A DNA stretch of 33,588 bases from HGM04593 sp045647745 (lineage in GTDB: Bacteria > Bacteroidota > Bacteroidia > Bacteroidales > Bacteroidaceae), in NCBI GenBank assembly GCA_045647745.1, contig JAZRMQ010000012.1, positions 1 to 33,588 of the forward strand, in the 5' to 3' direction. A model generated the notes under the pieces. The model was given only the letters and a program-made list of their open reading frames with translations, had not been told where the DNA came from and made no database searches. A program made the translations under genes and the position numbers. Of the stretch, positions 1 to 6,537 are shown piece after piece; within the stretch, counting starts at the first letter, position 1; the number at the start of each line of letters is the position of its first letter.

Positions 1-460
1 CACTATATAACAATGATATAAAAGCAATTTTCCAACAATATTTATTTATGTACAGTATTTTGGGGATATATGAATTACCTTGAATTGCCTTATTAAAAAA
101 ATCAATGTAATACGACTTAAATACTGAGTTCCACAATCTCACATCCTCACCGCTATAGCAAGAAATAATAGATGATGGTAGTGTGGGATTTGCTTCCAAT
201 TCAACATCATTGTGTTCTGCATCTATGTTGCCATACGAATATTCCGTGCCATCAATCTCATAACGAATTCTAAACTTGCCAATATCATTAATATTTGATA
301 TTTTATATAATTTGCCAAATATCAAACTGATGACCTCTAATAAATTACTCTTTCCCGAGCCATTTTCTCCAATTAACGCAATATACCCATCTTGAGCGGT
401 AAAATCATAACTGCCAGATAGGTTCTTGTATTTTTCTATATACACAGATAGTAGTTTCAT
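1..460 (-). CDS. AAA family ATPase, N-terminal part (cut by window edge)
   Basis: The reading frame is open from an ATG at 458-460 down to the window edge, giving 153 residues of the N-terminus; the rest lies to the left. It begins MKLLSVYIEKYKNLSG and has a clear Walker A, GENGSGKSN (residues 31-39), just after a short beta-strand region, the layout of SMC/RecF-like AAA ATPases (AAA_15/AAA_21) common in OLD-type and other anti-phage ATPases. The segment SSIISCYSGEDVRLW (about residues 108-122) fits the region before the lid of these proteins. Walker B and any C-terminal nuclease (for example TOPRIM) are outside the window. It starts 18 bases after the preceding hypothetical gene on the same strand, so it is probably the distal gene of the RM/Abi operon. 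The ATPase family is clear; the exact subfamily is not. Confidence 0.85.
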   Translation of the reverse strand, partial: MKLLSVYIEKYKNLSGSYDFTAQDGYIALIGENGSGKSNLLEVISLIFGKLYKISNINDIGKFRIRYEIDGTEYSYGNIDAEHNDVELEANPTLPSSIISCYSGEDVRLWNSVFKSYYIDFFNKAIQGNSYIPKILYINKYCWKIAFISLLYS

Positions 461-478
461 AGTTTGCAGTGTTTGGGT

Positions 479-1063
479 TTACAATCCACCCCAAATCATT
501 GGGTTGGTAAGAAGGTTGGCGACAATATTTGAGGCGACATCTGCACCGAATTCCTTAAGTTTGGCAAGAATACCTGGGCGAGCCTTGTGTAAATCGTTGT
601 CGGCTTCGGCTACAACTGATTTCAACTCCTTAATTTGGCGACCTGTCAAATCGTCTTTGATTGCCTCAATAAACAACTCTACAGCCAACGATTGTTCTTG
701 ACTTTGAGATTGGCTATTTGTGTTATTTATAGTAATATTTACACCTTTTCCAACTTCCTTTTTAGAAGGCTTAGTTCGCTTCTGAAGTTCTGATGCTGGA
801 ATGATAGAAAATGCCTCTATAATTGCGCCTAACCTTCTTTGCTGTTCTGGCTTCACTTCTTTTGAACTAAGAGTTTCAAACTCTTTTATGGCAGGATCAT
901 TTGAGAAATTTTGACGAATATACCGTTTGGTTTTTTCAACCCATAAATGATATGCTTCCATATTTTCATAGTCGTAATATGGAATAAAAGCCTCTCTATG
1001 GTATCGAAGAATTTTAATTCGTTCTTTATGCTCTTGAATTAATGCTTCTAGTGTTATGCCCAT
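479..1063 (-). CDS. Hypothetical protein in defence operon, 194 aa
   Basis: I do not recognise this protein with certainty. It is 194 residues, begins MGITLEALIQEHKERIK, and has a charged helical N-terminal half containing an aromatic stretch (YYDYENMEAYHLW, about 29-41). A low-complexity Asn/Ser/Gln linker follows (about 110-124), then a helical region. The C-terminus, with FGADVASNIVANLLTNPMIW (about 173-192), is a hydrophobic, amphipathic segment ending GGL. No signal peptide is present. It lies 11 bases after the putAbiC gene and 18 bases before the ATPase gene, so it is almost certainly co-transcribed with both. The linker plus membrane-active-looking tail would suit an effector or an adaptor, but this is inference only. 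The open frame, length and tight spacing make a real gene very likely. Confidence 0.8.
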   Translation of the reverse strand: MGITLEALIQEHKERIKILRYHREAFIPYYDYENMEAYHLWVEKTKRYIRQNFSNDPAIKEFETLSSKEVKPEQQRRLGAIIEAFSIIPASELQKRTKPSKKEVGKGVNITINNTNSQSQSQEQSLAVELFIEAIKDDLTGRQIKELKSVVAEADNDLHKARPGILAKLKEFGADVASNIVANLLTNPMIWGGL

Positions 1064-1074
1064 AGTGTAAAATC

Positions 1075-1974
1075 TTATTGTCGATTAAATGCTATTGCTG
1101 AATATGCATTAACATCTTTATTATTTGCCAATAATTCCGTTCTAAGATTGTTAAATATCGTATACTTTTCAATCAACGGCTTAAATTTTTCTCGTCCATT
1201 TGTTGTTAAACAGTTGTAGAAAAGCATAACCAATTCATAATCAGATAGTTGGCTTCTAATGATACAAGTATAGTCATACCGTTCATCTTCTGTAATCAAA
1301 TCACTCGTATCTACATATTTGTATATGCGATACAAATGCCTAAAGCAATGGTCAAACCGTGTTGTAGCTTTTATGTTGGAATAAACTTGAGGACCAAAGC
1401 TTCTCAATATGTTACATACACCATCTGCAAATCGCCGTCCTTGATAATCTATAATTGCTCGCCTATACATACCTTCAAATATATCTCTACCATGGAGTTT
1501 ACTTTTTGGACTCATTCCATAAAATTGTTCTGGAGGGGTATTAGGTGGACAGACGTTCGGGTTTACATAATACTCATATGATAAATTGGCAACAATCTCT
1601 TGTTGCAACGATAGCATATTGAAGAATGTATTCTCGAAGCGCTGGCGTTTGAGAGTTTTGTTTTGCTCTTGAAATTCAAGTTTTTGTGCATTCAATTCAT
1701 TGCGAGTTTCCTTCAACTCTTCTCGTTGTAATTTCAGTTCCTCTTTTTGATAGAGTAAAGTTACAATCAATCCAGCAAATGCTAAACCAGAGAATAGAGC
1801 ATTCACAGCACCGAACTTATCGCCAAAAGTTCCCTGATTCGTAGGACTATCAATATATTTGTCGATAAGTATCCAAGATAGTCCCCACAAGGCAATGACT
1901 CCTACGATGGCGATTATAATCCAAATCCACAATTGAGATTTAGTTTCTTCATTATTATGTTTATCATTACACAT
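1075..1974 (-). CDS. putAbiC-type putative phage abortive infection membrane protein
   Basis: A 299-residue protein with two predicted transmembrane helices (about 14-37 and 56-75), then a long charged coiled coil (about 76-112), then the block RFENTFFNMLSLQQEIV (112-128). That block is the recognisable signature of the putative abortive-infection family putAbiC (PF16872), related by name to lactococcal AbiC. The C-terminal half is a soluble helical domain with a conserved-looking YDYTCIIRSQLSDYELVMLF stretch. The family is thought to act at the inner membrane and cause growth arrest on phage infection; the mechanism is not established. The gene begins 2 bases after the hsdS stop codon and ends 11 bases before the next gene, so it is translationally linked to the restriction-modification genes. 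Family assignment is from motif recognition, without a profile search. Confidence 0.82.
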   Translation of the reverse strand: MCNDKHNNEETKSQLWIWIIIAIVGVIALWGLSWILIDKYIDSPTNQGTFGDKFGAVNALFSGLAFAGLIVTLLYQKEELKLQREELKETRNELNAQKLEFQEQNKTLKRQRFENTFFNMLSLQQEIVANLSYEYYVNPNVCPPNTPPEQFYGMSPKSKLHGRDIFEGMYRRAIIDYQGRRFADGVCNILRSFGPQVYSNIKATTRFDHCFRHLYRIYKYVDTSDLITEDERYDYTCIIRSQLSDYELVMLFYNCLTTNGREKFKPLIEKYTIFNNLRTELLANNKDVNAYSAIAFNRQ

Positions 1975-1976
1975 AT

Positions 1977-3332
1977 TTACTCAAAAATTTGGGTTTCGAA
2001 GTTTTTTAATGCATCAGTTCGTTTCTGCAATGCACTGTTTCTTAACTCTTTGATTTCGCCTGTAATCTTGTCTATTTGATCTGCAAGGTTCTTTTGAACA
2101 TCCAAAGGCGGAATAGGAATTTGAATATTCATAAATACCTCCTCAGTTATACGAGGCATTCTCGCACCGCTTGTCAAATCCGAAATTTGTTCTTGAACTA
2201 TATCTGAGCCCAAAACAACTTCAAAGAAGCGAGTATTTATACTACCCTTAATTCTAAAAACAAACAATTCAGACGAACAAACAATGTTATCCCAGTTAGT
2301 GTTGTTATACCAATATTTATTCAGGTATGGGCGTAGTTTGCCGTATATAAAATATCCATTGGGAATAGTGACAGTCTGGCTTTTGATTTGCGAACCCTTA
2401 ACAATTGGAGTATCTATCAATTGTCCTGTTGCTTTCTCTATGTGCTCCATTCCGATATAATGGAAATCTCGTTTAGGAGTCTTGTATGTCTCCATTCTCA
2501 AAGATTTTCCATCGAAGCCTTTCATAAAGTGTTCAATGCAATTTTCAAATCTAAGAGATTTGTATTTCGCAGTATATTTAGCAGTGTTCTGTAAATATGC
2601 AATATCCCATCTATCTAACGCTGAAAATGCGACGGTAGAGAGTCCTTTTAATACATTATCCTTAGATATTTTAACCCCTAATTCAGCAAATAACAACGAA
2701 TTAATATTGCGATGTTTATTGTTCGCTAATAATTCCGCATCGGCAGCAATTGCTAGTTGCTTATTGTACTCCTCCACCAACTTATTCTGCTCTTCTAATG
2801 ATGGAACAGGAACTTTGATATTGAGGAATTGAACCTCGTCAACTCGCTGGCGATTGGTTGTTCCACTACTGCAACTTTGACAAAATGCGATAAACTGTTT
2901 AGTTGTACACACAAGCACAAAGTATTGAGGATTAACCTTTGTGGTATCAATATCGTAAGGCAAAAAGTCCTGCGTAACAACAGCTCCATCCAACTCAGCT
3001 GGGATAATACCCATTGCGCCATTACGAGCATCAATTTTGGAGAGGATAAACTGCCCTTCGGACACCAAGAATTGTTTCTTTGTGCCGATATTTTCCCCCA
3101 TCACTTCATCGCGAGGCACAACACCGCCATTACGAACTTTGATGGTTACACGCTTATATTTCACACCATCTTGTATCGTTACAGCCGTTTTATTGCGTTT
3201 CAGAAACTCTCCGATACGCATCATTGGGTATGCCTTGCTGAATGCTATTTTTGAGTCATTCAGATATTGCACACTCCAATTGAACAATCCGCTAAATGGG
3301 ACTGTCGAAATATATTTCATCACATTTAGCAT
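1977..3332 (-). CDS. hsdS: Restriction-modification DNA specificity subunit S
   Basis: The specificity subunit chooses the DNA target for the partner methylase/nuclease. It shows two target recognition domains, each closed by a conserved helix: first half ending near VPVPSLEEQNKLVEEYNKQL, second ending near IPIPPLDVQKNLADQIDKIT. Both halves open with the same motif, STVPFSGLFNWSVQYL and STVAFSALDRWDIAYL, so the internal duplication typical of HsdS is visible and the site should be bipartite. Length (about 450 aa) is normal. Start choice: the stop-to-stop frame allows ATGs at 3344, 3332 and 3320; 3332 has GGGAGG a few bases upstream and is used here, overlapping the 3' end of hsdM by 7 bases. 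The overlap implies coupled translation with hsdM. There is no frameshift or inversion repeat in the window that would suggest phase variation. Confidence 0.92.
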   Translation of the reverse strand: MLNVMKYISTVPFSGLFNWSVQYLNDSKIAFSKAYPMMRIGEFLKRNKTAVTIQDGVKYKRVTIKVRNGGVVPRDEVMGENIGTKKQFLVSEGQFILSKIDARNGAMGIIPAELDGAVVTQDFLPYDIDTTKVNPQYFVLVCTTKQFIAFCQSCSSGTTNRQRVDEVQFLNIKVPVPSLEEQNKLVEEYNKQLAIAADAELLANNKHRNINSLLFAELGVKISKDNVLKGLSTVAFSALDRWDIAYLQNTAKYTAKYKSLRFENCIEHFMKGFDGKSLRMETYKTPKRDFHYIGMEHIEKATGQLIDTPIVKGSQIKSQTVTIPNGYFIYGKLRPYLNKYWYNNTNWDNIVCSSELFVFRIKGSINTRFFEVVLGSDIVQEQISDLTSGARMPRITEEVFMNIQIPIPPLDVQKNLADQIDKITGEIKELRNSALQKRTDALKNFETQIFE

Positions 3333-5557
3333 ATCTCCTCCCATTCGCAGTTATTCAACTTCTTATAGAGATGGTTGCCCTCAACCTTATATTCATAGCG
3401 TTTTGCAGTCGCCTCCCATAGTTTATGTTCCTTACGATAAGGTGCATACTCTTTGAGCAACTCTTCCAATTCATTCTCGCACTCGGCACCGGTAGTAGTG
3501 ATACCTGCCTTCTGTACCTGAGCGATAGGAATCTGGTAGTCGAAAAGTTGTTTAACTATTGGCTTAACCTCCTCGGCAATCTTTGCTTCGAGGGCTTTCA
3601 ACTCTGTTTTCTTAGTCTTCACCTCGGCACGAGGATTCTTCTTATCCTCAATAAATGCTTTCAGTTCGGCAAACTGCTCAGCGTATTTAGTAGCTACCTG
3701 TTCATAGGCAGTAGTTTTTGCCTGCTCATATTGAGCAACCTCCTCCGTTGTAAACTTTTTGAAGAACATCAAACTTGGTTTAACAGTTGCTCCCGAAGCC
3801 ATAAAGACATCTTGCGGGATAGAGGTAATCAAAATAATCTTTGCCATTCCCTCGAAGAGTTCGCGCACGCTTTGGAGTTGAGTATTATTCAACACGCCCT
3901 CAGGCAATACTATACCCAAACGACCACCCGGTTTCAGCAATCGCAAGCAACGCTCAATAAATAAGACTTCTGTTAGGCCGCTCAGCTTACCAGAGTCGTA
4001 GAGACTGAGGACAGATTCACCAATATTGCCATTGACTTGTTCCAAAGCCTTAGTGTACTCCTCGCCATAACGCTTAGTGTAGTGTTTGATTTTTGCCTCG
4101 TCTGTAAACTTGTCAGCCTCGGTAATCTTCAAACTCTTTTCAACACGTGAGCCAAAAGGAGGGTTGGTCAAAATCACATCGAAGCGATTCTCGAAGATGC
4201 CATTAACATTGAGCAAACCATCGTGATGGTGCACGCCGCCGTGACCATCGCCGTGCATAATCATATTCATTTTGGCGGTACGAGCCATACGAGGATTGGC
4301 ATCTGTGCCGAAGATGCAATCACTCGACAGATGTTGCAAACGGCTATCAGTGTGAACAGTGTCGAGTTCTTGATTGAGAATGGTGAAATATTCATCGACA
4401 CGCTCGTCAATCTCGGCCTTTTTCTTGTCACTCAAAGAATCATATTTTGCATCAAAAAGCTGTGTCTTAATCTGTTCCTTTGCTTTCTGGATATCATTCT
4501 CAATCTTTTCACGCACATACTCAAATGCTTTGATCAAGAATCCACCACTACCGCAGCATGGGTCGCAGATAATCTCACCCTCTTCTGGATCGAGAAGTGT
4601 CACCATAAAATCCACAATGGTACGAGGCGTGAAGAATTGGCCCAACTCGCCACGGAAAGTCTTACCCAAGAATTTCTCGAAAGCAATACCCTTAACATCG
4701 TCAGCGGTGCGAGAGAGATTATAAACTTCCAACTCCTTTACAATAGCCTCGAAGCTTGCCTCCTTGATTTTGATCGTATCATTAGGCTCGAAGAGATCAT
4801 CTTTTACATAATCCTCCTTTGTGCGCTCAAATAACTGCTGATAGAAAGGCAAACTCTGTTTCGATTTTGTCTTGTCGTAAGCTTCACGCAACTTCTTAAA
4901 CTCCTCTTCGGAGAATATCTGTGTACCTGTATTGTCTCGCTCATAGCGAATCTTGATAAACAAAACCTTGCTTATCTCGTCAAATGCAGCCTCTGGAGAA
5001 AGTTTGTCGTTATTACGGATAATATTGTGGCACTTAAAAAGTAGTTTACTAAACTCATCACGAGTAAATGCCTTGGTTTGGCTTAGCAACTCTTTCATCT
5101 TTTTAGCATTAGCAAGTTCCTCTGCTTTGGGAATATCCACAATTTCCTCCAAGCGTTTAGGCAACTTGCCTTTGTTCACCTTGAAGACTCGAGTTTCCTT
5201 GAGATTGGTTGTTACAAAGAAATCTGCACCAGCCCAAGCTGCATAGTTATAGCCCTGAAAATAATCCTCCTCGCGAATGGTAATATGTTCAGCCTTGCAC
5301 TCAACAATGATTGTCGCAGCATCCTCGTTGCTCTTAGCTGAGGCTGACTTCCACACCACAATATCTGCTCGCGCTTTACCCTGACCACGGTGAGAATTAT
5401 TTACTTGTAACTCCTGATCCATTTGCGACAAGTCATAGCCATAGTGATTTACCAAGCGACAAATATACTCTTGGCGCACACGCTCCTCTGGTGTCAAAAC
5501 AAGTTCTTTGTTTTTGAGAGGTGCAAATATTTTATTGTTCTTAATTTGAAGTTCCAT
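3326..5557 (-). CDS. hsdM: Nuclease-methylase fusion: HSDR_N-like domain plus N-6 adenine DNA methylase (HsdM-like)
   Basis: A 743-residue protein with two domains. Residues about 20-130 form an HSDR_N-like PD-(D/E)XK nuclease module: E30, D65 (ADIVVW), E86-x-K88 (VECKA), and a Q101xxxY pattern, all as in type I HsdR N-termini. Residues about 160-620 form an N-6 adenine methylase: GQFFTPRTIVDFM (306-318), SAM-binding motif DPCCGSGGF (332-340), and the catalytic NPPF (465-468). The C-terminus has a helical region rich in Lys/Glu (about 610-680), likely for contact with HsdS. It is longer than a plain HsdM (about 500 aa) because of the nuclease. No helicase motifs are present, so cleavage would be ATP-independent if active, as in BcgI-type type IIB enzymes. 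It sits 30 bases after the xre gene and overlaps hsdS. Some databases name such proteins simply 'N-6 DNA methylase'. Confidence 0.92.
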   Translation of the reverse strand: MELQIKNNKIFAPLKNKELVLTPEERVRQEYICRLVNHYGYDLSQMDQELQVNNSHRGQGKARADIVVWKSASAKSNEDAATIIVECKAEHITIREEDYFQGYNYAAWAGADFFVTTNLKETRVFKVNKGKLPKRLEEIVDIPKAEELANAKKMKELLSQTKAFTRDEFSKLLFKCHNIIRNNDKLSPEAAFDEISKVLFIKIRYERDNTGTQIFSEEEFKKLREAYDKTKSKQSLPFYQQLFERTKEDYVKDDLFEPNDTIKIKEASFEAIVKELEVYNLSRTADDVKGIAFEKFLGKTFRGELGQFFTPRTIVDFMVTLLDPEEGEIICDPCCGSGGFLIKAFEYVREKIENDIQKAKEQIKTQLFDAKYDSLSDKKKAEIDERVDEYFTILNQELDTVHTDSRLQHLSSDCIFGTDANPRMARTAKMNMIMHGDGHGGVHHHDGLLNVNGIFENRFDVILTNPPFGSRVEKSLKITEADKFTDEAKIKHYTKRYGEEYTKALEQVNGNIGESVLSLYDSGKLSGLTEVLFIERCLRLLKPGGRLGIVLPEGVLNNTQLQSVRELFEGMAKIILITSIPQDVFMASGATVKPSLMFFKKFTTEEVAQYEQAKTTAYEQVATKYAEQFAELKAFIEDKKNPRAEVKTKKTELKALEAKIAEEVKPIVKQLFDYQIPIAQVQKAGITTTGAECENELEELLKEYAPYRKEHKLWEATAKRYEYKVEGNHLYKKLNNCEWEEIC

Positions 5558-5587
5558 TATTTATAGTCTTTATGACATAAGATAATC

Positions 5588-5779
5588 TTAATTTATCAAC
5601 TCCTTTGTATCAACATTGAGAGTCTTTGCAATTTGCGACAGCATCTCCAACGATGGCTGCATCTTGTTTGAACACCATTTGGAAACAGTTGAGGGGTCTT
5701 TACCAAGCTGCTCGGCAAGCCATTTGCCGGTTTTCTTTTGTTCAACCAATACTACTTTTAGTCTATTTAAGTCTTTCAT
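5588..5779 (-). CDS. XRE/Cro-CI family small transcriptional regulator
   Basis: A 63-residue single-domain helix-turn-helix protein. Residues 16-45 fit the Cro/CI HTH: TGKWLAEQLGKDPSTVSKWC, where WLAEQLG is helix 2 and DPSTVSKWC the recognition helix, followed by QPSLEMLSQIAKTLNVDTKELI, the usual last two helices. There is no second domain. As the first gene behind the promoter at 5808-5838 and 30 bases ahead of the methylase gene, it resembles the controller (C) proteins that time expression of restriction-modification operons. It may bind near its own promoter; a 6-bp palindrome GTATAC lies at 5800-5805 between the -7 box and the start codon. The family is clear; the control role is inferred from position. 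Confidence 0.88.
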   Translation of the reverse strand: MKDLNRLKVVLVEQKKTGKWLAEQLGKDPSTVSKWCSNKMQPSLEMLSQIAKTLNVDTKELIN

Positions 5780-5807
5780 TATTTACACATTTTATTGGCG
5801 TATACCG

Positions 5808-5838
5808 CAAATTTAATGCAAACTGAGGCAAGAACAAA
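5808..5838 (-). promoter_or_regulatory. Promoter of the xre-hsdM-hsdS-Abi operon
   Basis: Read on the minus strand: TTTG at 5838-5835, a 19-base spacer, then TAAATTTG at 5815-5808, matching the Bacteroidetes consensus TTTG / TAnnTTTG. The expected start of transcription is about 5800, some 20 bases before the xre ATG at 5779. GTATAC at 5800-5805 overlaps the start and could be an operator half. No other promoter of this type was noticed between the genes downstream. Confidence 0.65.
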
Positions 5839-5862
5839 ATAAATCGATCTATTTTTTATTTT

Positions 5863-6009
5863 TCACTTCGCCAACTTGAAGGCAAAATTCTCAATCGTGA
5901 AAGCGATATTGAGCGAGTATTGCAAAAATAGTGCAAGAGGGTTAAACTTAAGCTCGCTTATGAGTTTTCCCACGAGCGTAGCCTGTTTTCGCGATTTACC
6001 GTAAAGTTG
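5863..6009 (-). pseudogene. Startless open-frame fragment, possible gene remnant
   Basis: On the minus strand a frame is open for about 48 codons between a TAG at 6012-6010 and a TGA at 5865-5863. It contains no ATG, only a GTG. The peptide reads like real protein (contains GKLISELKFNPLALFLQYSL and ends ENFAFKLAK), with no rare-residue bias. It may be the tail of a decayed gene or a conserved non-coding repeat read by chance. It lies in the 415-base gap between xre and tRNA-Phe, downstream (minus sense) of two operator-like palindromes. I could not assign a family. Confidence 0.25.
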
Positions 6010-6030
6010 CTATCGAGACAAGTTTTAGTT

Positions 6031-6050
6031 TTATACCCGATAAGGTATAA
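6031..6050. promoter_or_regulatory. Operator-like palindrome, copy 1 of 2
   Basis: TTATACC-CGATAA-GGTATAA is a perfect inverted repeat with 7-bp arms. A second copy, differing at two bases, starts 41 bases away (6072-6091). Paired, nearly identical dyads spaced by about four helical turns are typical of cooperative XRE/HipB-type repressor binding. The nearest candidate regulator is the XRE gene at 5588-5779, but its own promoter lies 200 bases away, so the target gene is uncertain. Confidence 0.5.
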
Positions 6051-6071
6051 TATGGGCTAAGTACTTGCAAA

Positions 6072-6091
6072 TTACACCCGATAGGGTATAA
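6072..6091. promoter_or_regulatory. Operator-like palindrome, copy 2 of 2
   Basis: TTACACCCGATAGGGTATAA matches copy 1 at 18 of 20 positions. It forms the dyad ACCC-GATA-GGGT, with one mismatch further out. The start-to-start spacing to copy 1 is 41 bases. It lies downstream of the tRNA-Phe terminator (minus sense), so it is not part of the tRNA promoter. Confidence 0.5.
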
Positions 6092-6139
6092 TATAAGTAT
6101 CAAAATGTAGTCAAAATGTTGCCAAATTTAGGATTTAAG

Positions 6140-6187
6140 GCAAAAGAAAAACTCCCAAATCGTTGTTTTAGAACGTTTTGGGAGTTT
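6140..6187 (-). terminator. Intrinsic terminator of tRNA-Phe
   Basis: On the minus strand, 9 bases after the tRNA 3' end, AAACTCCCAAA (6187-6177) pairs perfectly with TTTGGGAGTTT (6159-6149). An inner 4-bp AACG/CGTT extension is present. The stem is followed by TTTTTCTTTT. This is a clear rho-independent terminator. Confidence 0.8.
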
Positions 6188-6195
6188 CTTGCAAG

Positions 6196-6268
6196 TGGTG
6201 CCACCAGGAATCGAACCGGGGACACAAGGATTTTCAGTCCTTTGCTCTACCAACTGAGCTATGGCACC
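6196..6268 (-). tRNA. tRNA-Phe (GAA)
   Basis: The 73-nt cloverleaf reads on the minus strand from GGTGCCA (6268-6262) to TGGCACC plus discriminator A (6196). The acceptor stem is a perfect 7 bp, the D-arm is AGCTCAGTTGGTAGAGC, and the anticodon loop is CTGAAAA with anticodon GAA. The 3' CCA is not encoded. Oddity: the T-stem, CCCGG against CCTGG around loop TTCGATT, has a central C-U mismatch. Promoter and terminator are both visible, so it is a single-gene unit. Confidence 0.95.
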
Positions 6269-6283
6269 GTTGTTTTGCGAGTG

Positions 6284-6315
6284 CAAAGGTATGATAAGTT
6301 TTTTATTTGTGCAAA
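6284..6315 (-). promoter_or_regulatory. Promoter of tRNA-Phe
   Basis: On the minus strand: TTTG at 6315-6312, a 20-base spacer, then TACCTTTG at 6291-6284. This is an excellent match to the Bacteroidetes -33/-7 consensus. The -7 box lies 16 bases before the tRNA 5' end at 6268. Confidence 0.75.
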
Positions 6316-6341
6316 TATTTTGATAAAAATCTTCAAAAATT

Positions 6342-6371
6342 TTTCAGTTATGTTTTTTTACTATATCTTTG
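6342..6371 (+). promoter_or_regulatory. Promoter of tRNA-Pro
   Basis: TATCTTTG at 6364-6371 matches the -7 consensus. A weak -33 element, TTTC, lies at 6342-6345 with an 18-base spacer. The -7 box is 37 bases before the tRNA-Pro 5' end, which suggests a short leader that is processed off. Confidence 0.55.
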
Positions 6372-6407
6372 TGGTGTTGGTTTATACCTGCAATCAGAGA
6401 TTCGTGA

Positions 6408-6480
6408 CGGAATGTAGCGCAGTTGGTAGCGCACTACGTTCGGGACGTAGGGGTCGGGCGTTCGAGTCGCCTCATTCCGA
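6408..6480 (+). tRNA. tRNA-Pro (CGG)
   Basis: A 73-nt cloverleaf with acceptor stem CGGAATG/CATTCCG (perfect 7 bp) and discriminator A at 6480. The D-arm is AGCGCAGTTGGTAGCGC. The anticodon stem CTACG/CGTAG encloses loop TTCGGGA, anticodon CGG. The C1-G72 pair and the 5' CGG start are typical of bacterial tRNA-Pro. CCA is not encoded. A terminator hairpin follows within 10 bases. Confidence 0.96.
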
Positions 6481-6486
6481 CACAGG

Positions 6487-6526
6487 GCGACAATGAGTAA
6501 AATCATCTGTCGCATTTTGTTTTTTT
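6487..6526 (+). terminator. Intrinsic terminator of tRNA-Pro
   Basis: GCGACAATGA (6487-6496) pairs with TCAT-C-TGTCGC (6503-6513), allowing one bulged base, and is followed by ATTTTGTTTTTT. It closes the tRNA-Pro unit and separates it from the small frame downstream. Confidence 0.7.
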
Positions 6527-6537
6527 AATGCAGGGGC

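Noticed and set aside
3332..5557. Plain type I RM system
   Set aside because: No helicase-type HsdR is present and the methylase already carries a nuclease domain; kept as a type IIB/IIG-like interpretation, though an hsdR left of the window cannot be excluded.
6116..6496. Plus-strand reading frame of 126 codons
   Set aside because: It runs through the tRNA-Phe (antisense), its promoter and the tRNA-Pro; it is a chance frame over RNA genes.
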